This document shows, piece after piece, positions 26,024-34,879 of a stretch of 45,142 nt of DNA. The stretch lies in assembly GCF_002910915.1 (NCBI RefSeq), contig NZ_NEUF01000052.1, positions 1-45,142 of the forward strand, written 5' to 3'. The notes beneath the pieces were generated by a model. That model ran no database searches. It saw only the letters and a list, made by a program, of their open reading frames with translations, and was not told the DNA's origin. Source of the DNA: Streptomyces sp. SM10. Lineage in GTDB: Bacteria > Actinomycetota > Actinomycetes > Streptomycetales > Streptomycetaceae. Positions within the stretch are counted from its first letter, which is position 1, and each line of letters opens with the position of its first letter. The translations under genes were made by a program, and so were the position numbers.

Positions 26024-26902
26024 TCACCGGGCCGCGCGCAGATCCGGAAATGCCTCGGCGAGCGCCTCCCGCCAGTCCCTGATGGGCTCGATACCGGCCC
26101 TCGTCCAGCGGTCGTGCCCCAGCACGCTGTACGCGGGACGGGGCGCCGGCCTCGCGAACGCCGCGCTGGTGGTCGGGCGGACGCGCTCCGGATCCGCGCC
26201 CAGCTGCTCGAAGATGGCCCGCGTGTAGCCGAACCAGGTCGTCTCGCCACCGCTGGTCCCGTGATAGACACCGGCCGGCGCCGTCTGGGCCAGGGCTCCC
26301 TGCCCCAGACGTACGAGGCGGTCGGCGAGGTCGACGGTCCACGTGGGCTGGCCGAGCTGGTCGTCGACGACGTCGAGGGTGTCCTTGATGCCTTCGAGCT
26401 TGATCATCGTGCGGGCGAAGTTCCCTCCTCCCGCGCCGTAGAGCCAGGCGGTCCTGACGACGTATCCGGTGTCGGGCAGCAGCGAGAGGACCGCCTCCTC
26501 CCCGGCCAGCTTGGTACGCCCGTACGCGCTGCGGGGTGCGGTGGGGGCGTCCTCCGCGTAGGGCTCGCCGCCCGCTCCGTCGAACACGTAGTCGGTGGAG
26601 ACCTGGATCAGTACGATTCCACGCTCGGCACAGGCCTCGGCGAGGAGGCGGGGGCCGTCGCCGTTGATGCGCAGCGCCTCGTCCTCCCGGGTCTCGGCGT
26701 CGTCCACCGCGGTCCAGGCGGCGCAGTTGACGATCACGGCGGGGCCGTGCTCCTCGACCGCCCTGCGCACGGCGTCCGCGTCGGTGATGTCCAGGGCCTT
26801 TCGGTCCAGGCCCACGGTGGACCCGCCGTCCCGGGCCAGCCTCGCCAGGACGTCCTGTCCGAGCATCCCGCCCGCGCCTGTGACCAACCAGCTGCCGCTC
26901 AT
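26024..26902 (-). CDS. rmlD: dTDP-4-dehydrorhamnose reductase
   Basis: 292 aa SDR enzyme, last step of dTDP-L-rhamnose synthesis. Rossmann motif WLVTGAGGMLGQDV at the N-terminus, VSTDYVFDG, catalytic YGRTKLAGE and RTAWLYGAGGGNFARTM are all present. ATG at 26902 is placed directly at the Rossmann motif; the upstream extension to 26992 is not family-like. It follows rmlB after 144 bp on the same strand. Confidence 0.95.
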   Translation of the reverse strand: MSGSWLVTGAGGMLGQDVLARLARDGGSTVGLDRKALDITDADAVRRAVEEHGPAVIVNCAAWTAVDDAETREDEALRINGDGPRLLAEACAERGIVLIQVSTDYVFDGAGGEPYAEDAPTAPRSAYGRTKLAGEEAVLSLLPDTGYVVRTAWLYGAGGGNFARTMIKLEGIKDTLDVVDDQLGQPTWTVDLADRLVRLGQGALAQTAPAGVYHGTSGGETTWFGYTRAIFEQLGADPERVRPTTSAAFARPAPRPAYSVLGHDRWTRAGIEPIRDWREALAEAFPDLRAAR

Positions 26903-27046
26903 ACCGCATCCCGCTTTCCGTCGTGCCTGTTGCCGTGACCGTGAACCGGCCCTTGCGCGGTGACGCCGCACCGGGCGGTGACCGGCCTCCACGTCCCTCT
27001 CCGGCTCGCTCCGCCCGCCGGCCGGAGCCCCCCGCCCCGCCGATTC

Positions 27047-28033
27047 CTACAGCGCCGCCCGGTCCTTCAGCGGCTCCCACCACACGCGGTTGTCGCGGTA
27101 CCACTGCACCGTCTCGGCAAGGCCGGTGACGAAGTCCGTGCGGGGCTCGTAGCCGAGCTCCTCGCGGATCTTCGTGCAGTCCACGGAGTAGCGGCGGTCG
27201 TGTCCCTTGCGGTCCTCGACGTAGGTGACACTGGTCTCCCAGTCGGCACCGCAGGCCTCCAGGAGGAGTCCCGTGAGCTCCTTGTTGGAGAGCTCGGTGC
27301 CGCCGCCGATGTTGTAGACCTCGCCCGCGCGGCCCTTCGTGCGGACCAGCTCGATGCCCTGGACGTGGTCGTCGATGTGCAGCCAGTCGCGCACGTTGGC
27401 GCCGTCGCCGTACAGCGGCACGGTCTTGCCGTCGAGGAGGTTGGTGACGAAGAGCGGGATGACCTTCTCGGGGAAGTGGTGGTGCCCGTAGTTGTTGGAG
27501 CAGCGGGTCACCCGCACGTCCAGGCCGTGCGTGCGGTGGTACGAGAGGGCGATCAGGTCGCTGGACGCCTTGGCCGAGGAGTACGGCGAGTTGGGCTCCA
27601 GCGGGTGCGTCTCGGGCCAGGAGCCCTCGTCGATCGACCCGTAGACCTCGTCCGTCGAGATGTGCACGAAGGTCTTGATGCCCGCCAGGTGCGCGGCGTG
27701 GATCAGGGTGTGCGTGCCCACGACGTTCGTGCGGACGAATTCGGCGCCGCCGTCGATGGAGCGGTCCACGTGGGACTCGGCTGCGAAGTGCACCACCTGG
27801 TCGTGCTCGGCCATCAGCTTGCCGACCAGCTCGGCGTCGCAGATGTCGCCCTGCACGAAGGTGAAGCCCGGATGGCCCTGGACCTCGTCGAGGTTGGCCG
27901 GGTTGCCCGCGTACGTGAGCTTGTCGAGCACCGTGACGGCGACATCACCCGGTCCCTGGGGGCCCAGCACGGTACGAACGTAGTGGGAGCCGATGAATCC
28001 GGCCCCGCCGGTCACCAGGATGTGGGTGGTCAT
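27047..28033 (-). CDS. rmlB: dTDP-glucose 4,6-dehydratase
   Basis: 328 aa extended SDR, second step. ILVTGGAGFIGSHYVR at the N-terminus, HFAAESHVDRSI, STDEVYGSI, the catalytic YSSAKASSD, and NNYGHHHFPEKVIPLFVTNLLDGK are classic RmlB signatures. Its ATG at 28033 overlaps the rmlA stop as ATGA, so the two are translationally coupled. Confidence 0.97.
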   Translation of the reverse strand: MTTHILVTGGAGFIGSHYVRTVLGPQGPGDVAVTVLDKLTYAGNPANLDEVQGHPGFTFVQGDICDAELVGKLMAEHDQVVHFAAESHVDRSIDGGAEFVRTNVVGTHTLIHAAHLAGIKTFVHISTDEVYGSIDEGSWPETHPLEPNSPYSSAKASSDLIALSYHRTHGLDVRVTRCSNNYGHHHFPEKVIPLFVTNLLDGKTVPLYGDGANVRDWLHIDDHVQGIELVRTKGRAGEVYNIGGGTELSNKELTGLLLEACGADWETSVTYVEDRKGHDRRYSVDCTKIREELGYEPRTDFVTGLAETVQWYRDNRVWWEPLKDRAAL

Positions 28034-29097
28034 GAAGAGATCTGCACCTTGCTGTGGTCACCGAGCACCAGTCGGTGGGCGGACGGGTTGCGGGGCGCGG
28101 GGGTCACTTCGACGTCCCGGCCGATGAGTGATGCCTCGACGCGGCGCACACCGGAGACGGACGCGCCACGCAGGACGATGGAGTACTCGATCTCGCTGTC
28201 CTCGATCCGGCATCCCTCCGAGACCGAGGTGAACGGGCCGACGTAGGCGTCGCTGATGACCGAGTCGGCGCCGATGATCACCGGGCCGACGATGCGGCTG
28301 CTGGTGACGCGCGCCCCCGCCTCGATCCGCACCCGCCCGATGATCTCGCTGCTCGCGTCGACCGTCCCCTCCGTGCTGGGCTTCAGTGTCTCCAGGACGG
28401 AGCGGTTGACCTCCAGCATGTCGGTGACGTTGCCGGTGTCCTTCCAGTACCCGGAGATGGTCGTGGAGCGGACGTCGTGCTGATGGTCGATCAGCCACTG
28501 GATGGCGTGGGTGATCTCCAGCTCGCCGCGCCAGGACGGCTCGATCGAGCGCACGGCCTCGTGGACGGCCGGGGTGAAGAGGTAGACGCCCACGAGCGCC
28601 AGATCGCTCTTGGGCTCCTTCGGCTTCTCCTCGAGGGAGGCCACCCGGCCCTCGGCGTCGAGTTCCGCCACACCGAAGGCGGTGGGGTTGGGCACCTTCG
28701 TCAGCAGGATCTGGGCCTCGGGGCGCTCCGTGCGGAACTCCTCGACCAGTCCCGCGATGCCGCCGACGATGAAGTTGTCACCGAGGTACATGACGAAGTC
28801 GTCGTCCCCCAGGAAGTCACGGGCGATGAGGACCGCGTGGGCGAGCCCTCTCGGCTCGTCCTGCGGAATGTACGTGACGTCGATGCCGAGCGCGGAGCCG
28901 TCACCGACCGCCTCCCGGATCTCCGGCGCCGTGTCACCGACGATGATGCCGACGTCGGTGATCCCCGCCTCCGCGATGGCTTCCAGCCCGTAGAAGAGGA
29001 CCGGCTTGTTCGCCACCGGAACCAGTTGCTTGGCCGACGTGTGCGTGATGGGGCGAAGACGGGTGCCCGCCCCACCGGAGAGTACGAGAGCCTTCAC
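28030..29097 (-). CDS. rmlA: glucose-1-phosphate thymidylyltransferase, long (beta-helix) form
   Basis: 355 aa, first step of dTDP-sugar synthesis. MKALVLSGGAGTRLRPIT, DVTYIPQDEPRGLAHAV, MYLGDNFI and GYWKDTGN are nucleotidyltransferase signatures; residues about 245-345 are hexapeptide-like repeats forming a C-terminal left-handed beta-helix. This is the long StrD-like type of actinomycete dTDP-sugar clusters rather than the 290-residue enterobacterial RmlA. GTG start at 29097 with AGGA upstream; a TACAAT -10 lies 50 bp further upstream. First gene of rmlA-rmlB-(rmlD). Confidence 0.95.
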   Translation of the reverse strand: MKALVLSGGAGTRLRPITHTSAKQLVPVANKPVLFYGLEAIAEAGITDVGIIVGDTAPEIREAVGDGSALGIDVTYIPQDEPRGLAHAVLIARDFLGDDDFVMYLGDNFIVGGIAGLVEEFRTERPEAQILLTKVPNPTAFGVAELDAEGRVASLEEKPKEPKSDLALVGVYLFTPAVHEAVRSIEPSWRGELEITHAIQWLIDHQHDVRSTTISGYWKDTGNVTDMLEVNRSVLETLKPSTEGTVDASSEIIGRVRIEAGARVTSSRIVGPVIIGADSVISDAYVGPFTSVSEGCRIEDSEIEYSIVLRGASVSGVRRVEASLIGRDVEVTPAPRNPSAHRLVLGDHSKVQISS

Positions 29098-29147
29098 GTT
29101 GTTCCTGTTCCGACGATGATATGTAGATCTTGCGACGGATCATGAAT

Positions 29148-29153
29148 ATTGTA
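29148..29153 (-). promoter_or_regulatory. putative -10 of the rmlAB(D) transcript
   Basis: Minus-strand TACAAT in an AT-rich island, 50 bp upstream of the rmlA GTG. It fits the vegetative -10 consensus; no good -35 at 16-18 bp. Confidence 0.45.
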
Positions 29154-29260
29154 GGAGTTTGTCTCTGCATCTCCCGAAGTTCCGCCACCGGACGCGCACA
29201 AGGGACGCGAACGGCCCTCTGTGCGGGCCGGTTGGACCAGGGGGGGCGGCGCCCCGGCCC

Positions 29261-30499
29261 TCAGCCGAGGCTCAGGCGCGTGCGCCAGCCACGGATCTCC
29301 CTGCGCAGCCGCCGGACGGCGCGCCGCGCCGTGGACGGCTGCTGCGGTGCCGTCCCCCGCGCGCGTTTCGGCCGCCTGACCCGGTCGTCGCCGTGCCAGT
29401 CGGGCACCGTGACCTCGTAGTCGGACTCCCGGAGTCCGGCGGCCTCGTCCCGGAAGTACGGATAGGCGAGGAAGAGCTTGTCGCCGCGGTCCGAACGCAC
29501 GAGCTCCGGGACCTCTCCTCCCCGGAGGAACCTCAACACGTCGGTCAGCAGGTCGAGGCGGCCGCGCGCGACACAGGCGAGCCTCAGCCGCTCGGCCACC
29601 TTGATCCGGCGGGCGACGCCGTCCGTCCAGTAGCTCCGCATCAGAGGAGCCGCGAGCTCCATCTTGTGCCGCTGCTCGTCCGGCGGCTGCCTCAGCAGGC
29701 CGGTGGCGAACTGCTGGAGCATGCCGACCGTGAAGGGCCTGACCATGAGCTGGTCGCGCTTCGGGCCGGCCGGCTCCAGCCTGTGGATGAGCGCCATCAT
29801 GGCTTCCATCGCGTCGAAGCGAAGGGTGTAACCGCCCCTCCTGGTCGCGTGGTTGCCGTCGGCTCGGCCGACGAGGTGGTAACAGACGTAGTCCGCGACG
29901 ACGGAGACGCCGGCGCCGCGCAGGTACGCCTCCATCGTGAAGAGGGCGTCCTCGCCGGTCTCGAGCCGCTCGTCGAAGCGCAGCCCGATCCGTTCCAGCA
30001 GGTCACGCCGGAAGAGCTTCTGGGCACTGAGCGTGTAGATCACCTTGGACCGGTGGACGTCGACGCGCTCCTCGGTCCGCGACCACATCGACTTGGGCGC
30101 CCCCCGGTTGACGCCGATCACCTTGCCGAGCACGACGTCGGTTCCGGCCCGGTCGCCCATCGCGACCATCCGCTCCAGGGCTTCCTCGCCGAAGTAGTCG
30201 TCCGCGTCGAGGAAGAAGACGTACCGGCCGCGGGCGAGCCCGATGCCGACGTTGCGCGGGCCGCTGGGGCCTCCGGAGTTCTCCTGGCGGACGACGCGCA
30301 TGTCGATGGCGGTCCGGGCGGCGAACTCCTCCAGGTACTCCCCCGTGCCGTCGGTCGAGCCGTCGTCGACCGCCACGATCTCCATGCGCCCGGCCGGAAG
30401 CGTCTGCGCATCGACGGACTCCAGGCAGCGGATCAGATACGGCATCGCCTCATAGGCGCCGATGATCACGGTCACATCTGGTGCGGCGGTGGTGCCCAT
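29261..30499 (-). CDS. TarS-like family 2 glycosyltransferase
   Basis: 412 aa. GT-A core: VTVIIGAYEAMPYLIRCLES, VAVDDGSTDG (43-51), RQENSGGPSGPRNVGIGLARG and the metal site FLDADDYF (96-103). Further on, GKVIGVNRGAPKSMW, KVIYTLSAQKLFRRDLLE and GEDALFTMEAYLRGAGVSVVADYVCYH align by eye with S. aureus TarS (GVNGRGVPQSMF, IIYTLSPTKIYR, AEDQLFTMKAYL). It lacks the long beta-rich extension of the 665-aa paralogue and ends in an Arg-rich tail. ATG at 30499 with GGGGAG just upstream; an in-frame ATG at 30529 is an alternative. Confidence 0.85.
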   Translation of the reverse strand: MGTTAAPDVTVIIGAYEAMPYLIRCLESVDAQTLPAGRMEIVAVDDGSTDGTGEYLEEFAARTAIDMRVVRQENSGGPSGPRNVGIGLARGRYVFFLDADDYFGEEALERMVAMGDRAGTDVVLGKVIGVNRGAPKSMWSRTEERVDVHRSKVIYTLSAQKLFRRDLLERIGLRFDERLETGEDALFTMEAYLRGAGVSVVADYVCYHLVGRADGNHATRRGGYTLRFDAMEAMMALIHRLEPAGPKRDQLMVRPFTVGMLQQFATGLLRQPPDEQRHKMELAAPLMRSYWTDGVARRIKVAERLRLACVARGRLDLLTDVLRFLRGGEVPELVRSDRGDKLFLAYPYFRDEAAGLRESDYEVTVPDWHGDDRVRRPKRARGTAPQQPSTARRAVRRLRREIRGWRTRLSLG

Positions 30500-30585
30500 T
30501 TCTCCCCGGTTCACACAAAAACGCATCAATCAGGAGAAACGATGGAATGATGGCACACGCCCCGTTCCAGGCACGGACACGCCGA

Positions 30586-30630
30586 ACGGCCCGTACGTTC
30601 CCCTCCCTCAGGAGGAGACGGACGGGCCGT
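30586..30630. terminator. hairpin upstream of the 412-aa glycosyltransferase
   Basis: 9-bp arms ACGGCCCGT (30586-30594) and ACGGGCCGT (30622-30630), with CCTCC/GGAGG able to pair inside the loop. It lies between the TagF-like gene and the glycosyltransferase, after the hairpin at 30706-30749 in transcript order. Confidence 0.5.
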
Positions 30631-30705
30631 CGTGTGGGTTGTGTCGAAAATCGGACGACATTCGAACCGGGCGATAATGGATGGATAACACCAGGTGAAC
30701 GCATC

Positions 30706-30749
30706 GGTGTCCGGTCGCCACTCTCACGTTCCGTGGCCGGCCGGACACC
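30706..30749 (-). terminator. terminator of the TagF-like gene
   Basis: 9-bp arms GGTGTCCGG (30706-30714) and CCGGACACC (30741-30749), with GCCAC/GTGGC pairing inside. It begins 8 bp beyond the stop of the TagF-like gene. Confidence 0.65.
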
Positions 30750-30756
30750 CCCTGGT

Positions 30757-32961
30757 TCAGCGGATCGCCGTGGGACCCGCTCCTATGCCGGCGTCGGCCT
30801 CCGGCACGTCCGGAGCGTCCGGCACGTCGGGGTCGACCGCGGCGTCGGCCTCGGCGATGATCTCGGCCGTGCCGTCGCCCGCACCGCTGGACTCCGCCTC
30901 GGCGTCCGGCAGGGGGGCGGCCGGCTGCTGCCCGCCGACGCGCTGCGCGACACCGATGTTCCGTGCTTCCGCCTTGGCCGCCAGCGCGTGGACCGCGGCG
31001 TTGAACTGCTCCATGGAGGTCGGCTCGTCCGGACCCAGCAGGTAGGTCTTGAGCTCATGCCGGGCCTCGGCCAGCGGGTCGGCGGCCGGATCGGCGACGG
31101 CCCGCAGCAGTTCGTCGATCTCCGCGGCGCTGTTGGAGAGGATGACGGCCGCCCTCACGGCGGTGTTCTGACGCTTGAACTCCTCCGCGCCCAGCTCGGC
31201 CGAGTCCGTGACCGCGTACGGCTTCCCGCTCGCGATGAAGTCGGACACCACGCTGGAGATGTCCGAGACCATGGCGTCGGACTGGTTGAAGCAGTCGTAC
31301 AGCTTCGGCTGCGCGCCGGTCACCGTCATGTGCTGCCACCAGCCGAAGGAGCGCCAGTAGGCGTCGTTCCACTCGGCCCGCAGGGTGGTGATCTCGGCCT
31401 GGCGAGCCGGGTCGGCGAGCGCGAGACGCGACTCGTCCGCCTCGTCGCCACCGGCGCGGCCCGGCTTCGCCAGCTCCTCCAGACGGGCCTCGATGCGGAC
31501 CAGTTCCGCCTTCGCCTCACCCTGGCCGGCCGCCGCGGCGGCGGCCTCCTTCACCCAGCGCGGTTCGGCGGCGCGCTTCTGCGCGGAGGTGGCGATCAGA
31601 TTCTGGATCCTGGTGTCGACGGCCTTGGCCTTGGCACTGCGGATACCGGTGAAGGGGTGCGGCTTGTAGATGACCCGGACCGGGCTGTCGGCCGTGAGCA
31701 GGCGGCGGACGATGTGCTCGCCGGCCAGGAGCAGCGACGTGTTGCCGGGGTTGTCGTCCCAGCCCTCCCAGGTGGGGGCGTACAGCACCGTCGGGACGGG
31801 GTTCCTGGTGGTGCCGGTCCAGCTCTCGATCGGCGCCAGCTGGGGCCGTCCGACCTCGACGATGTCCTCGTCGCGGATGCCGACGTCGGCCAGGGCGTAG
31901 CGGTCGCGGCCCGCACGGCCGGCCGTCCACACCTCGTCGTAGACCTTGGAGTACGGGTTGACGCTGGCCAGCTTGTCGCTGTCGCCGTGGCCGATGAAGA
32001 CGTGCTTCATCGTCGGGACGCGCAGCATGTGGATGTTCTTGCCGACGTTGGCCGGATACAGACACACCCGGACGGTGGAGAGGTCCAGGTTCATCAGGTG
32101 GGTGCCGGCGGGAACGCAGACGACGGGTACGGAGGTGTCCGCGAGCTGCGACACGAGGTTGCGCTCGCGCATGACGATGAGCGGGCGTCCCTCGACGGCC
32201 GCCATGGTCTCGAGCCACATGTTGCCCTGGTAGGCGGACTCGCTGGAGCCGGAGAAGTAGAGCACGACGGTCGGCTGGTACTCGCCCAGCCAGGTGTCCA
32301 GCGCCTTCAGCACGGCGGGGGCCGAGGGCGCCTGCCGGTTCTTGCGCAGGTACGGGACGAGCACGGCGTTGTAGCCGAGGGCCAGCAGCAGCGTGACGGC
32401 CGCGCCGATGTACCCGATCATGTCCTCGCCCGTGCCGGCGGCGATCAGGACGCCCGCCACCGCGGGGAGGTCGAGGTGGAGCATCTTCTCGCTGGCGCGG
32501 TGCAGCAGCGCGCGCGGCGGGCCGTTGGGGATGCGGACGCCGTGCAGGTCCACGTTGCGGGTGACGATCGGCAGGCTGCGGCGCAGCCGGATCAGCGTCG
32601 TGAGCGCGCCGTGCGGAGCCTGCAGACCGTAGAAGAGAAGGAAGCAGGCGACCGCCGCGTAGAACAGCGGCTCCTGGGCGAGGTCCAGCCGGGCCAGGAG
32701 CAGGATGATCATCAGCTGACGGAGCAGGAAGCGGATGGAGAGCCCCGCCCGCACCTTTCCGAGCCTGTTGACCAGATAGCTGCCGCGCTGGTGCAGGTAC
32801 CAGTCCGCGATGTACGTGACAGCCGTGGCCGCCGCGAAGAACCAGATATCGGGGAGAAGAGCGGCGATCATGACGCAGGGATATCCCAGCATCATCAGTA
32901 TCGCTGCCGCCAGTTCTGACCGACTGCCCACACGGGCCAGGCGGATGGCTGTCGAAATCAC
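30757..32961 (-). CDS. membrane-anchored CDP-polyol polyolphosphotransferase (TagF/TarL-like)
   Basis: 734 aa. Hydrophobic segments at about residues 17-55, 78-114 and 177-205 suggest four to six transmembrane helices. Residues about 225-660 carry the glycerophosphotransferase-fold motifs: KHVFIGHGDSDK (319-330), VLYAPTWEGW (392-401), IYKPHPF and SDISSVVSDFIASGKP, matching the conserved His and Ser/Asp motifs of TagF-type polymerases that transfer glycerol- or ribitol-phosphate from CDP. A 70-residue acidic Ala/Asp/Pro tail follows. TagF and TarL are normally peripheral, so integral membrane helices are unusual. GTG at 32961. Directly downstream of the CDP-ribitol synthase-like gene, so ribitol phosphate is the likeliest donor (inference). 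Confidence 0.8.
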   Translation of the reverse strand: MISTAIRLARVGSRSELAAAILMMLGYPCVMIAALLPDIWFFAAATAVTYIADWYLHQRGSYLVNRLGKVRAGLSIRFLLRQLMIILLLARLDLAQEPLFYAAVACFLLFYGLQAPHGALTTLIRLRRSLPIVTRNVDLHGVRIPNGPPRALLHRASEKMLHLDLPAVAGVLIAAGTGEDMIGYIGAAVTLLLALGYNAVLVPYLRKNRQAPSAPAVLKALDTWLGEYQPTVVLYFSGSSESAYQGNMWLETMAAVEGRPLIVMRERNLVSQLADTSVPVVCVPAGTHLMNLDLSTVRVCLYPANVGKNIHMLRVPTMKHVFIGHGDSDKLASVNPYSKVYDEVWTAGRAGRDRYALADVGIRDEDIVEVGRPQLAPIESWTGTTRNPVPTVLYAPTWEGWDDNPGNTSLLLAGEHIVRRLLTADSPVRVIYKPHPFTGIRSAKAKAVDTRIQNLIATSAQKRAAEPRWVKEAAAAAAGQGEAKAELVRIEARLEELAKPGRAGGDEADESRLALADPARQAEITTLRAEWNDAYWRSFGWWQHMTVTGAQPKLYDCFNQSDAMVSDISSVVSDFIASGKPYAVTDSAELGAEEFKRQNTAVRAAVILSNSAAEIDELLRAVADPAADPLAEARHELKTYLLGPDEPTSMEQFNAAVHALAAKAEARNIGVAQRVGGQQPAAPLPDAEAESSGAGDGTAEIIAEADAAVDPDVPDAPDVPEADAGIGAGPTAIR

Positions 32962-33032
32962 GAAGAACCTGCTCCAGGGGGTGCCGGTTGATTCACGTAT
33001 TGAGGGAAATGTGAAGATTCGGCTTCACGCAC

Positions 33033-33074
33033 ACGGGCCCCCGGAATCACCTTTCAGTGAATCCGGAGGCCCGT
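33033..33074 (-). terminator. terminator of the CDP-ribitol synthase-like gene
   Basis: Arms ACGGGCC (33033-33039) and GGCCCGT (33068-33074), extended inside by CCGGA/TCCGG pairing. It lies 23 bp past the stop codon in an AT-rich spacer. Confidence 0.65.
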
Positions 33075-33097
33075 AAAAGCACAATTGTCAAGAATTA

Positions 33098-34597
33098 TTA
33101 CACATCTTCTTGACGGTCCAGCACCGAGGCCAGCGCCTGCTCGAAGCCCGAGGCTTCGGTGACATCACGGGTCGGGTCCTGCTGCCGTACGTCGATGACG
33201 TGACCCGTCATCGCGGACAGGAGCACGTCGAGCGAGGTGCGCGCCACGGCCTCGGAGGAGAGCAGCGAGCCCTCCGGCTCCTGGCCGAACGCCTTGGTCC
33301 GCATGGGGGTCGCGGTGCGCTCCGGGTTCACGCAGTTGACCCTGACGCCCTCGCCCGCCCACTCGTCGGCCAGCGCCTGGGTGAGGTTGACCATCGCGGC
33401 CTTGGTGGAGGAGTAGAGGCTGTACTCGGCACGGCCCCGGGTGTAGCTGCTGGAGGTGTACAGGAGCAACTGCCCCTGGGTCTCCGCCAGGTACTTGTAC
33501 GAGGCTCGGGCGATCTGCACCGGGGCCAGGTAGTTGACGTTCAGCGCTTCCTGGATCGTCGTGTTGTCCGTCTCGGCCAGCTTGCCGATGCGCAGCACGC
33601 CCGCGGTGTTGATGACGTAGTCGATGCGGCCGGTCTCGGCGTAGGCCTTGGACAGCGCGTCGTCGATGTGCTCGGGGTTCTCCACGTGCGTACCGGTGGT
33701 GGAGCGGCCCAGCGCGTACACCGTGGCGCCGTACTGCTCGGCCAGGGTGCCGATGTCGGCGCCGATGCCGTACGAACCGCCGAAGACCACCAGGGTCTTG
33801 CCGGAGAGCAGCTCGCGGTAGGCGGCCTCGTCGGCCTGGCGGGGGGCCGCGGTGGAGGCCAGTTGGAAGAGCTTGTCGGTGATGAAGACGTCGACCGGCT
33901 GGGTCACCTTCATGTTGTACTCGTCGCCCGCGACCACGAAGATCGGCACGTCGGGGAGGTACCGCAGGACGACCGAGCAGTCGTCGGTGGCCTGGAAGTT
34001 CGGGTCGCCTGCCGCGACCTCGTACGCCTTGCGGATCGTGGACAGCTTGAACGCCTGCGGGGTCTGGCCGCGGCGCAGCCGGGACCGGTCCGGGACGTCG
34101 GTGATGAACTCGCCGTCCTCGCCGTGGGTGCGGGTCACGATGATCGTGTCGGCGGACGGGATGGCGACGTCCACCGCCTGGTACCGGCCGAGGGCGTCCA
34201 CGCAGTCCTTGATGACGCGCTGCGACAGGAGCGGGCGGACCGCGTCGTGGAAGAGGACGTTGCGGTCCTCTCCCTCGGCGAGCCCCTCACCGAGGGCCTC
34301 GATGGCACGCTCGGTGGTCTCGTTCCGGGTGCTGCCACCTTCGATGATCTTGATGACCTTGGTCAGCCCGGCCTTGGCGACGATCTTCTCGACGTCGGGT
34401 ACGAAGCCCGGCGCCATCAGCACGATGACATCGTCGATGTCCTCGGCGTTCTGGAAGATGGTCAGCGTGTGCTCGATGACTGCCTTACCGGCGATCTTCA
34501 GCAGTTGCTTGGGGATGGACAGTCCCACACGCTGACCGGTCCCACCGGCGAGCACGACCGCTGTGGTCCGGGGCTTGGCTTCATGCGGCACAGACAC
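33098..34597 (-). CDS. bifunctional CDP-ribitol synthase-like protein (cytidylyltransferase + SDR reductase)
   Basis: 499 aa in two parts. Residues 10-250 are an IspD/TarI-type cytidylyltransferase (VVLAGGTGQRVGLSIPKQLLKI, HDAVRPLL, RGQTPQAF). Residues 265-480 are a short-chain dehydrogenase with GGSYGIG (273-279), NTAGVL, Ser at 382-384 and catalytic Y395/K399 (YSSTK). The same domain order occurs in Haemophilus Bcs1/Acs1, which reduces ribulose 5-phosphate and makes CDP-ribitol. The usual separate TarI/TarJ pair is therefore fused here. Start is the GTG at 34597 with AGGT upstream. First gene of the minus-strand glycan locus, just downstream of obg; its product would feed the TagF-like polymerase next to it. 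Polyol identity is inferred. Confidence 0.85.
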   Translation of the reverse strand: MSVPHEAKPRTTAVVLAGGTGQRVGLSIPKQLLKIAGKAVIEHTLTIFQNAEDIDDVIVLMAPGFVPDVEKIVAKAGLTKVIKIIEGGSTRNETTERAIEALGEGLAEGEDRNVLFHDAVRPLLSQRVIKDCVDALGRYQAVDVAIPSADTIIVTRTHGEDGEFITDVPDRSRLRRGQTPQAFKLSTIRKAYEVAAGDPNFQATDDCSVVLRYLPDVPIFVVAGDEYNMKVTQPVDVFITDKLFQLASTAAPRQADEAAYRELLSGKTLVVFGGSYGIGADIGTLAEQYGATVYALGRSTTGTHVENPEHIDDALSKAYAETGRIDYVINTAGVLRIGKLAETDNTTIQEALNVNYLAPVQIARASYKYLAETQGQLLLYTSSSYTRGRAEYSLYSSTKAAMVNLTQALADEWAGEGVRVNCVNPERTATPMRTKAFGQEPEGSLLSSEAVARTSLDVLLSAMTGHVIDVRQQDPTRDVTEASGFEQALASVLDRQEDV

Positions 34598-34839
34598 AGA
34601 CGACCTACCTTGCGATGACAGGGGGGAACAGTGTGATGGTCGCACTCTCCGCGACCGTCTCGCAAGGTGGACGTTTACCGTCCCTTGCCCTTGGGAAACC
34701 TGCAGTTCACCGTCTGGCCAGGCAGATTGACGGCTCCGCCGCCCCGGCCCCTGGTGACGGACTCCACAGACGTGTTACGCAATCCGCACATGAGCGGGCA
34801 GCGCACCGCCTCCACCTGGCAGTTCCCGGTGAAACCGGG

Positions 34840-34870
34840 CCGGGCGCCCCCGCAGGACAGGGGCGCCCGG
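34840..34870 (-). terminator. terminator of the rplU-rpmA-obg operon
   Basis: 11-bp perfect arms CCGGGCGCCCC (34840-34850) and GGGGCGCCCGG (34860-34870) with a 9-base loop, starting 9 bp past the obg stop on the minus strand. Confidence 0.75.
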
Positions 34871-34879
34871 CAGGCAGGC

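Noticed and set aside
22719..30499. The 665-aa and 412-aa TarS-like genes as a recent tandem duplication
   Set aside because: They share family motifs but differ at most positions and in C-terminal architecture, so any duplication is ancient.
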